Shown in pieces: positions 52,276 to 61,337 of a DNA stretch of 64,000 nt. The notes below the pieces were generated by a model. That model saw nothing but the letters and a program-made list of their open reading frames with translations. It was not told where the DNA came from and made no database searches. The stretch covers positions 8,432,001-8,496,000 of the forward strand of contig JAYKYS010000009.1 of NCBI GenBank assembly GCA_036924285.1, written 5' to 3'. The first letter of the stretch is position 1, and every line of letters starts with the position of its first letter. The DNA is from Asterella californica. Lineage: Eukaryota; Streptophyta; Marchantiopsida; Marchantiales; Aytoniaceae. A program made the position numbers and the translations under genes.

Positions 52276-53229
52276 TGTAACGTTCGATCGCAGATCTCGG
52301 AACAGATTCTTTAATCTCTAACCAATGAACTGCCGAACGTGAACTTCCCTAGAGACCTGTATAGAGACTTTATTTGTGTCTCCAGATCCAGTTCGTTAAA
52401 CTATCAGCTAATGAGCACCGAGGATTTGATAACTGTTGGACGGGTTTCGAATAACCAACTAGTCCTTTGTAGGTCTCTGGTCAATCTTAGGTTGCTAAAT
52501 ACAGGTGGAACTATTCTAGACCTGGGTTGCATGAAATTTGGGCAGCGCTTCCGCTACTGGTGATCAAGTCGGAACGCCAGGACTCACAAGGAGCAACCGC
52601 CAAGACTAGGAGACCTAGTAGATGCTAGGAAGTAGGAAGGCAAAGCAATTACACCTAAATAAAGTCAACATGACACCAGATGCGTCCAACTCAGTTTTGG
52701 CACACAACTCAAGCCTACTTATCAGAATGGAGAAAGTCACGGGCTCATATACATTACATGGCATTACTTGCTGATAAGGTCACACAGCGCTCTTGGACCG
52801 GCAATCCTTCACTACTCAGCAACTCTGTTGTGACTAAGACTTCACCAGAGAACCTACTTTCACTCTGAATGCCATGATTTCTGTTACTCAACAGATCATA
52901 CCCCAAGTCAGCGATCTAATCAACACCTCCAAGTCTGCTCTCAATGTCCCTCTTCAAATCTGCTCTCCAAGGAGCTTGATGTGCATCAGTTCTAGCTCCT
53001 GATTTCTGACCTCAAAGGCAATGTACACTACACTGAAAAATACAGTCTCCTCCCTCATCACCAAGAGTACTCTCTCCAAAACTGAAAAACTGAGAATGGT
53101 CCCCTTTAGGGCTCGCGACACTCTTTTATCTAGTCTCTTGAGCTTACTTTATGACCATGCAGCTGCCACTTTTGGATTAATCACTGCCCGAATGCCATCT
53201 GGTTTGGGGAAAAAGCAAAAGGTGTTACA
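52276..53229 (-). repeat. TE10 3' LTR
   Basis: 954 bp, plus-strand TGTAACGTTCG to GGTGTTACA. On the minus strand it is preceded by GGTTGGGGCGAT, a plausible polypurine tract. It has AGAG (TATAGAGACTTT) where the 5' LTR reads TATACTTT. 53,230-53,631 is the element's 3' untranslated region. Confidence 0.9.
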
Positions 53230-53631
53230 ATCGCCCCAACCAGCAAAACGCAGTTCTTCCACTGAACTGCGGTATCTACAATACCACATTAGAAACAACA
53301 CTTCCTCAAATCCAGAGGAACAGTACCCCATCCAGGGTAAGATTAAGCCCTTTCTCAAGGCTATGCTCCATTACCGAGCATCCGTTGAAGCTTTCGGATG
53401 AGACAGAACCCTAGCTTCCAGGTGGTGAACTCGTCAGTTTCTTTTTATCCACCTCCTTACTATGATACACCATAGTAGCGTCAGTCTAAACCTGATTGAC
53501 ATCCGACAGTCATAAGAATTCAGCAAACCACAACTCCACCTTTAGACGAGCAGATTGGCCAGATCTACTCGGTTCCAGTGTCCTTGAAGGGCCCTTTGGC
53601 ATGACTCTTCTGACTCGATTCAATCCACCGC

Positions 53632-56088
53632 TTAGCTGGAAGAGACCACTGCGGACTGTCGTCTCACAAAATATCTACGCAGTGGTTCTTGAAACTTGTA
53701 CAATGCTAGATCATCTAGGTACTCCCAAGCTTCACTTACCAATCCCGGAACTCTACCTGTCCAACGACATAGGTATTGAGTAACGGGTTCTCCAACTCCA
53801 TCTGGATTCGGTGATGCTCGATGATCTACTATCTCAATCAACTCAAGATCATCAGCTCTTGGTAATGCTTCTAACACTGGATGCTATTTTTGATATCTTC
53901 CAGGCAACGATTCTAGTTCTTCACGGAACATTTTCAAGTTAGAAACATGAATGATGGGGTGATAGTGCTTCATACTAGCTGGAAAACGTAACTTATAGGT
54001 CACAGGACCTAACTTCTTTTCGATCAGGAACGGTCCTGCCCACTTTGGAAGCAGCTTCTTGGCTAAGTCCACCCCTACTGGTATTCTGAAGTTCTTGGTT
54101 CTCAACCAAACTCTCTGTCCTTCCTCGAACTGTACGTCTTGTCTACCACGGTTTGCATACTTAGCATACCGTTGTTGTGCCTTCTCCATGTGTTTCTTGG
54201 CTTCTTGAAACACGGTCCCCTGAACACGTATGAAAGTCTCTAGATCTGGAGGATCCTGATTCGACCTTCCTGTGTTTTCATGCCCCTTGGTAGCTAAAGC
54301 TATAGGAGTCCAAGGTGCATGAGAGCCCCGATAAACCACTTCAAATGGTTTAAATCCTGTACTCGAGTGCTTGGTGTTGTTATATGTAAACTCCACCAAG
54401 TCCAAGTGCTCGCTCCAATCACTCTGATCTCGCATGATATAGTTCCTCAACCCTTGCTCTACTATCTGGATCGTCCTTTCCGTCTGACCATCAGTTTCAG
54501 GATGATAAGAGGAACTGAACTTGAGGTTAGTTCCGAGTCTTCGAAACAACCCCTTCCAAAACTCAGCTACAAACCTCCTATCCAAGTCTGAAACAATGTC
54601 TTTAGGCATCCCATGATACTTAAAAACATATCGTATGAACAGCTCAGCGGCACCTTTTGATGTCACTGCTTCTCTACAAGGGATGAGGTGAGCTTGTTTG
54701 CTGAAACGATCGATGACAACTAGTAAAGTGTCAAAACCTCCTGACTCAGGTAAACCTGTGCATAAGTCCATACTTATGCTCTCCCAAGGCCCATCAGGTA
54801 TTGGCAAAGGTCTCAGCAATCCTGCAGGTCTCCTCCGCTCAGTTCGTTGTTGCTGACATGTCAAGCAAGTCTGCACGTACTTGATTACATCCTCCAACAT
54901 GGTTGGCCAATAAAACTGCTCTTTAAGTCGTTGTAACGTTCTATTCTGTCCTCCATGTCCAGCTAGTTCACAATCATGACATTCTTGCATGACTAGTGTC
55001 CTTAAAGCGCCAGCTGGAACATAGACCTTGGTTTGCTTATAAAACCAAAGGCCATTGCGAAATGAGAGATTACGTACCAATGGATCTCTCCCTTGTTGGC
55101 TGGTCCAACGTTGAGCCTGAGGATCATCAGACAATGCTTGTCTGATTCGATGCAAAAGCTCTTCACTTGTGTCCTGGGTTGTTAACGCCTGGACACGTCT
55201 GCTTAACAAATCCGCTGGAATATTTTCCTTCCCCTTTTGATACCGCCATTCGATATCAAAACGTGCAAGCTCCACTTGCCACCTCTGTTGTTTACGTGAC
55301 AAACGAGGTTTACTCTGAAAGTATGTATTACCCTCACAGTCCGTTACAACAGTAACTTTGCTTGGTAACAAATAATGCTCCCAACGCTTCAAACAATGGA
55401 TAACTGCGAACATCTCCTGTTCATGAGCAGGCCATTTTGCCTCTGTTTCTGAAAACTTGTGACTTTCGTAAGCCACTGGATGCTTTCCTTGCATCAATAC
55501 TCCTCCAATGGCCCATTGAGAAGCATCTGTGTGAACCTCGAAAGGTTCTCCCATCTTTGGAAGAGCTAGCACGGGCATTTCTGTCAGTGCTTGTTTCAAC
55601 TCTTGAAATGCTCTTTCAGCTGCTGGGTTCCAAATAACCTTGGAAGCCTTACGCAATAAGCCAAACAAAGGTGCGGCTTTATGCGCAAATTGATAAACAA
55701 AGCGCCGAAAGTATGTGGCTAACCCAAGAAAAGATCTGAGCTCATGAACACTCTCAGGTCTCTTCCATTCAACAATGGCTCGAATCTTAGCCCTGTTAGG
55801 GTGAATACCATGCGCATCTATCAAACATCCTAGAAACACCACACTCTCTTGTCCAAAAGAACACTTGCTCTTCTTGAGGTAGAGTTGATGTTCTTCCAGG
55901 CGCTTAAGAACTGTTTCAACATCTGCTAGATGCTGATCCCAAGTGGATGAGAAGATGATGATATCGTCCAAGTACACGATAACACTCTCATCCAAAAGAT
56001 CTCTGAAGATCTCGTTCATCAGCCTGCCAAAAAGTACCAGGTGCATTGGACAATCCAAACGGCAACACTGTATACTCAAACAAGCCAT
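53632..56088 (-). pseudogene. TE10 pol, distal part: RT end, RNase H, integrase, chromodomain-like end
   Basis: Joins the upstream frame by a frameshift near 56,040. RT catalytic site VIVYLDDIIIFS; LRSFLGLATYFRRFVYQFAH; RNase H FEVHTDASQWAIGGVLMQ; integrase zinc region CHDCELAGHGGQNRTLQRLK then CLTCQQQ; core SMDLCTGLPESGGFDTLLVV (Asp), IVSDLDRRFVAEFW (Asp), YHPETDGQTERTIQ (Glu); C-terminal LLPKWAGPFLIEKKLGPVTY. An in-frame TAG at 53,884-53,886 (RYQK stop HPVLEALP) separates it from YLCRWTGRVPGLVSEAWEYL, a divergent chromodomain-like tail ending at 53,632. All catalytic residues are present. Codon-for-codon readability on both sides of the TAG points to a recent mutation. Confidence 0.88.
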
Positions 56089-58414
56089 ACCTCGTCCTTA
56101 TAGCCGTCTTTTCTTCATCTCCATCTTTGATCCGGATTTGATGATATCCAGAACGAAGATCCAACTTGGTGAAGTACTTTCCTGTGGCCAACCGATCTGT
56201 GGTTTCATCCATGAGAGGAAGAGGGTACTTGTTCTTAACAATAACCTTATTGAGTGCACGATAGTCCGCACACATGCGAATACCACCATCCTTCTTGACC
56301 ACGAACAACACCGGTGCAGCATAAGGTGATATGCTGGGTCGTAAGATACCTTGAGCTACCAACTCTTTCAACTGAGTCTTCAGCTCTGTTAGCTCATCAA
56401 ACGACATGCGTCTTGATGGCACTGCAATAGGTGTAGCCCCAGGAACCAGATCAATGGCATGATCCAAGGCTCTCCTCGGAGGAAGTCCTGTTGGTAACTG
56501 GTCCGGCATTAGGTGAGAATACCTCTCAATCAATGCCTGCATATCAGGATGTATGGGAAGAGCAGCAACACGTTCTTCCTCATCCGTCTCCACCTTGGAT
56601 TTAGACATCACTGCAACCCAAGCTTCGTCTACCAACTTGATCTGCTTTCGAAACTGTCTAGCTGTGCAGATCTGAAATGCCACCTTGGCTCGTTGGAACC
56701 TACGAGCAGCATGGTTTGGCTCCTTGGGTCTCTCTTTGATGATCAAAGGATGTGGTTGACCCAAGCCCCATTGATCCATGACAATGACATTCCCTTCTTG
56801 AACATCTAGCTTTGCCTTGGTCTCTTGTAACCAGGACCAAGACAAGATACCTTCCATCGTGTCACCTAAGCTCATAACTAAAAACTCGTGCTTCCTAGTT
56901 ACCCCTCCAACAGTAACAGGAACACTCATGAGTTTTTCTGTAACGGTTGTGCTACCTTGCACAAACCTTACCAACAACGGGCTCATGATCTTGGTTCTAG
57001 TCACCCCTAAGGTCCTGACTAGTTTTTCATCCAAGACATTCACATATGCTCCAGTATCAATAAGCAAACAACACCGGTGGTTTCCTATTTTCACTTCAAT
57101 CCACGGCAGAAAATCCCCATGCTCTACCAAATGCTCACCAGCACATACCTCTGCTTCAGTAGTCGCCTCAACTGGTTCTTCAATACTGGTTGTCTCTTCA
57201 GCTGTCAACCCACGCACGTTGCTCGTTGTTGAACGTTGAGGACAATCACGAGCGATATGACCGTCCCGTCCGCATCGAAAACAGATGATCGTCCTTGAAG
57301 GTGTAGCACTGCTAGCGCCACTGCTCCTAGCACCTGAAGTCGAAGCTTGGTTGGATCCTGCATTGGATGCATAGGATCCAGTAGGTCGTGTCTGAGTAGG
57401 ACCACGAGAAACTCCTTGCTGTTGAGATCCACGAGGAAACCTCCTTCCCGCTGAATCAAATCTTCCACCACCACGTCCTCTACTACCTCTACTCTGAGAG
57501 GACGCTATCTGTCCTTGAGGATTGCGCCAAAATCCTCTACTAGGCTCGCCACCACTTGTTCCACGCTGAAACTTGGAGGGCTGCACGGTATAGTTCCGTT
57601 CTCTAGTGTTCTCTGCTGCTTCCAGAAATGCAAACAAGTCTTGCATGTCCTCGGACTTGTGAAACATAACCCAGCTATCAAACACACTGGCATAGAAGCC
57701 CTGCAGACCTTTCTTCAAGTGAAACAGCAAGTCGGTGCGATCCACCATGTGCAAACGAGTAACCAACTCAGAAAATCGCTGGAGATACTGCCTGATACTC
57801 CCTGTCTGTCTCAGATGAATGAGCTCCAGCCGAAACTGTGTAGCTTCATCCACCGGTACCAGATGTCTTCTGAGTTCATCCTTCAGCTCCGGCCAAGTGG
57901 ACATAGGAGTTGTACCGTTCAAACTCCTCATCCGCTGTTGACCTCCATACCATTCCTTAGCCTCTCCTTCCAGTCTACTAACAGCATAGGTGAACCAACT
58001 GCGCTCATCGAAATTCTCCAAGTAGTTCTCCATTTCAGTAGTCCATAACTCAAACCTGGAAAAGCTTTTCTCACCGTTGAAGGCTGATGGTGTCGCTGGT
58101 TCAGCCCACTTCACTTTCCGCTTGTGCCCTTCTTTGGCTGAGCTGCCTTCCGCAACATTCTCTTGCACCTTCTGTGATCCATCTTCATTCTTATCTGCTT
58201 GAGCAATATCAACTGCTTCTTCGCCTGGTAGTGCTAAATCCTTGACTTGCTCAATTTGTAGTACAGGGACCTCCGCTTCCTTCTCTTGTGTCGCTTTTGC
58301 TTGAGTTAAATCCGTCTTAAGCACCTTGTTCTCAGCTTCTACTTGCTCAAGTCGGCCTTCCAACTTTCTCAGCAATGCTTTCATCTCGTCCAACTCGGTC
58401 GACACAGCCTTCAT
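55988..58414 (-). CDS. TE10 gag, protease and RT start
   Basis: 808 codons from an ATG 36 bases inside the primer site. Residues 1-45 form a coiled coil ([20 protein letters not shown]). Gag at about 105-265 ([29 protein letters not shown]). Gly/Ser/Arg-rich linker; knuckle [14 protein letters not shown] near residue 380. Retropepsin [18 protein letters not shown] near residue 455. RT from about 650: [48 protein letters not shown]. The frame then leaves RT at a run of five T (ACTTTTTGG on the coding strand) and stops 13 codons later; the next frame resumes [14 protein letters not shown] without loss, so one extra T explains the break. Confidence 0.9.
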   Translation of the reverse strand: MKAVSTELDEMKALLRKLEGRLEQVEAENKVLKTDLTQAKATQEKEAEVPVLQIEQVKDLALPGEEAVDIAQADKNEDGSQKVQENVAEGSSAKEGHKRKVKWAEPATPSAFNGEKSFSRFELWTTEMENYLENFDERSWFTYAVSRLEGEAKEWYGGQQRMRSLNGTTPMSTWPELKDELRRHLVPVDEATQFRLELIHLRQTGSIRQYLQRFSELVTRLHMVDRTDLLFHLKKGLQGFYASVFDSWVMFHKSEDMQDLFAFLEAAENTRERNYTVQPSKFQRGTSGGEPSRGFWRNPQGQIASSQSRGSRGRGGGRFDSAGRRFPRGSQQQGVSRGPTQTRPTGSYASNAGSNQASTSGARSSGASSATPSRTIICFRCGRDGHIARDCPQRSTTSNVRGLTAEETTSIEEPVEATTEAEVCAGEHLVEHGDFLPWIEVKIGNHRCCLLIDTGAYVNVLDEKLVRTLGVTRTKIMSPLLVRFVQGSTTVTEKLMSVPVTVGGVTRKHEFLVMSLGDTMEGILSWSWLQETKAKLDVQEGNVIVMDQWGLGQPHPLIIKERPKEPNHAARRFQRAKVAFQICTARQFRKQIKLVDEAWVAVMSKSKVETDEEERVAALPIHPDMQALIERYSHLMPDQLPTGLPPRRALDHAIDLVPGATPIAVPSRRMSFDELTELKTQLKELVAQGILRPSISPYAAPVLFVVKKDGGIRMCADYRALNKVIVKNKYPLPLMDETTDRLATGKYFTKLDLRSGYHQIRIKDGDEEKTAIRTRYGLFEYTVLPFGLSNAPGTFWQADERDLQRSFG

Positions 58415-58450
58415 TGTCGATGGTGTTTAGCAAAGACTCAACTTGAACCT

Positions 58451-58462
58451 GCTCTGATACCA
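58451..58462 (-). other. TE10 primer binding site (initiator Met tRNA)
   Basis: Minus-strand TGGTATCAGAGC, a perfect match to the common plant site, two bases from the LTR end. Confidence 0.9.
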
Positions 58463-58464
58463 AC

Positions 58465-59413
58465 TGTAACGTTCGACCGCAGATCTCGGAACAGATTCTT
58501 TAATCTCTAACCAATGAACTGCCGAACGTGAACCTCCCTAGAGACCTGTATACTTTATTTGTGTCTCCAGATCCAGTTCGTTAAACTATCAGCTAATGAG
58601 CACCGAGGATTTGATAACTGTTGGACGGGTTTCGAATAACCAACTAGTCCTTTGTAGGTCTCTGGTCAATCTTAGGTTGCTAAATACAGGTGGAACTATT
58701 CTAGACCTGGGTTGCATGAAATTTGGGCAGCGCTTCCGCTACTAGTGATCAAGTCGGAACGCCAGGACCCACAAGGAGCAACCGCCAAGACTAGGAGACC
58801 TAGTAGATGCTAGGAAGTAGGAAGGCAAAGCAATTACACCTAAATAAAGTCAACACGACACCAGATGCGTCCAACTCAGTTTTGGCACACAACTCAAGCC
58901 TACTTATCAGAATGGAGAAAGTCACGGGCTCATATACATTACATGGCATTACTTGCTGACAAGGTCACGCAGCGCTCTTGGACCGGCAATCCTTCACTAC
59001 TCAGCAACTCTGCTGTGACTAAGACTCACCAGAGAACCTACTTTCACTCTGAACGCCATGATTTCTGTTACTCAACAGATCAGACCCCAAGTCAGCGATC
59101 TAATCAACACCCCCAAGTCTGCTCTCAATGTCCCTCTTCAAATCTGCTCTCCAAGGAGCTTGATGTGCATCAGTTCTAGCTCCTGATTTCTGACCTCAAA
59201 GGCAATGTACACTACACTGAAAAATACAGTCTCTTCTCTCATCACCAAGAGTGCTCTCTCCAAAACTGAAAAACTGAGAATGGTCCCCTTTAGGGCTCGC
59301 GACACTCTTTTATCTAGTCTCTTGAGCTTGCTTTATGATCATGCAGCTGCCACTTTTGGATTAATCACTGCCCGAATGCCATCTGGTTTGGGGAAAAAGC
59401 AAAAGGTGTTACA
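58465..59413 (-). repeat. TE10 5' LTR
   Basis: 949 bp, plus-strand TGTAACGTTCGACC to GGTGTTACA. Serves as the promoter-bearing LTR of the element. Confidence 0.9.
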
Positions 59414-60465
59414 CTTATCCACTTCGTATGTATACGGAGATCGTCCATTAATCACATATTAACTATATCGAGATGTGTGTGGTCTATATCCATTGCTTTA
59501 GAAAGAATTTTAGCCATTGCGTCGCTTTCTTTTAACTAGATGTGGGGCTTCTTCTATCCCCGTAAGCAAAAAATGAACGTAGCCGGCCGTACCACTCTAT
59601 TCAACAGAATGGGATCGAAGCAACGCAAGATTAGTTTAGTTTAGGGCAGCTTGGGGCCGGCAAACGAAACATTCTTGTGGACGAGAAGGTAGATATGTTC
59701 GCACCAAAGTCCAAAACTAGAGTAGTAGTGATGCATGCGCAGTAAAGTGATGAACGTGCTCGAATGCAACTATAGCGGTACCTACGTACGTACTTTTGTC
59801 GATATCTACGTGGATGATCTCCTTTCTTATCAAGCTCTTCAGTCAATCTAGAGGACCGTCGATCCTCCACCATTAGAACTACACATGCAGGGAATTCTGG
59901 GGGAATTCTCATGATCATGCAGACTGTTACAGGTTAGTGATCACTAACTTCGGCATGAGGAAGTGTCAGACCGCAGGAGTGGTCGAATTTAAATCAGGAG
60001 TCGTCGAATTTGACTGAGCGTTCGAAAGTGAGCTGAGCTAGCCAGTGACGCATTGGGCGTTCACCTCGACGGTGACTCTTGCCTTGGAGACGTCGAGATC
60101 CATAAGTCCAAATCTCCGTCCCCCGGGAAGTCAGCCGGGTTAGTGAGTGTGATGTAGCACTCACTTCGCTCCCAAACCGGCGCGGCACGGCACCAGCCGG
60201 TTTGCTCCGTAACAAGCATGTAGCCCTCCGTCCACTACCGGTTTCAAGCGCGAGCCTGTTTATCCCTCCTTCTGGCGTGCGGCAAAGAAATAGACGTTTG
60301 AAAGCGCCTAGATAAGACAGATGATAATTCCTGTCGTGTTTTTTATTAATTTTATATAATATGGAATAAATTCTCATCAGGAATTTGCTTCATCATACCC
60401 CCAGTAAGTTATGATTATATCCCTGACTGGCTATAATAAATAAACTTATCACTTGATATCGATGG
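59414..60465. other. Intergenic sequence upstream of the lectin gene
   Basis: No transposon domain or gene recognised. A GC-richer stretch at 60,040-60,260 has an open minus-strand frame without known motifs and looks accidental. Confidence 0.4.
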
Positions 60466-60507
60466 TATGATCACTATGCCAACATAATAGTAGGCATAGT
60501 GATCATA
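60466..60507. repeat. Perfect 15-bp stem-loop
   Basis: TATGATCACTATGCC (60,466-60,480) and its exact complement GGCATAGTGATCATA (60,493-60,507), loop of 12. Located about 830 bp upstream of the lectin start codon. Function unknown; could be a small inverted-repeat transposon remnant. Confidence 0.85.
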
Positions 60508-60553
60508 GTCGAGACCGGCAAAATAGCAGAAAGAGACTCCACTTGCGATACAA

Positions 60554-60661
60554 AAGTCTCATTTCGAGACCTTCGCAGTTCTAACACCTTTCTTTTGCGT
60601 TCGTCCCAAGTCTCATTTCGAGACCTTCGCAGTTCTAACACCTTTCTTTTGCGTTCGTCCC
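60554..60661. repeat. Perfect 54-bp tandem duplication
   Basis: AAGTCTCATTTCGAGACCTT and the next 34 bases occur twice in a row (60,554-60,607 and 60,608-60,661) with no difference. Each unit contains the small palindrome TCTCATTTCGAGA. In the upstream region of the lectin gene. Confidence 0.9.
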
Positions 60662-61152
60662 AAATTAATGTTTCAACTCTGATCATGAAACGTAAGCAGA
60701 ACGCCAAACGCACACTAGCTAGCTTGCGGCGACCATGTGCTAACGTATCTAAAGGGTCCGGGAAGCTTACAAGCCCTGAGGGATTAAGATTCGGTCCAGT
60801 AACGTGACTTGCAGAGAACCACGCGTACACATTTCGAGACTACATAGAGCGTATATCAAGTGACGGTAACTGTTCGTGTTCTACTCGGATCCGGTTAGTT
60901 ATATATATATGTATATAGAATCTCGTGCCGTGGAAATTTCAGGTTTATTACTACTGTAACAGATCGAGTGATTTCTCTCTGCGCAATGATTCCCAGTTAT
61001 ACATACAGGTCTGCGTCTGTCTCATGGTCGTTTTGGTGCATTCACTGTAAATATTACGTGTGCTTACAGTGATATACGCCAATAGCATACAGTCGACGAT
61101 GCTAGCTGGTAAATCTCCTGTTGGGGTTCTCTCGATCAGCTCGGGAGCTGCA

Positions 61153-61160
61153 TATAAAAG
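61153..61160 (+). promoter_or_regulatory. TATA box of the lectin/proline-rich gene
   Basis: TATAAAAG in GAGCTGCATATAAAAGTCGG, 178 bp before the ATG, implying a transcript start near 61,185 and a 5' UTR of about 150 bases. Confidence 0.6.
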
Positions 61161-61337
61161 TCGGCAGAGACTGAGGTAGAAGGGTAGTTCCAGTGCCCCA
61201 AGCGTGGTACTCCTCTTCTGTTACTTCATCTGGAGTTTTGTTTCAGAAAGAGATTTGAGCTCCCGAAAGGTTATAATCAGAAAACTAGCTCTAGATAGAC
61301 TCACATCCTCTAAGTCTCTTGCAGTTGGGGCTGTAGG

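Larger units (their letters stand above)
52276..59413 (-). mobile_element. TE10: nearly complete Ty3/gypsy element
   Basis: 7.1 kb on the minus strand with two LTRs of about 950 bp (TGTAAC...GTTACA), a Met-tRNA primer site, gag-pol in domain order and a chromodomain-like end. CTTA flanks both sides (52,272-52,275 and 59,414-59,417). By eye the LTRs differ at about 18-20 substitutions, mostly transitions, plus two small indels, roughly 2%, making it the youngest insertion here. Two coding lesions were seen. Confidence 0.9.

Noticed and set aside
53021..53401. Open frames within the TE10 LTRs (plus strand)
   Set aside because: They occur in both LTRs but are antisense to the element, run past the LTR end and show no domain.
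59994..60377. 127-codon minus-strand frame in intergenic DNA
   Set aside because: Basic, low-information composition in a GC-rich patch, no motif, no promoter context.
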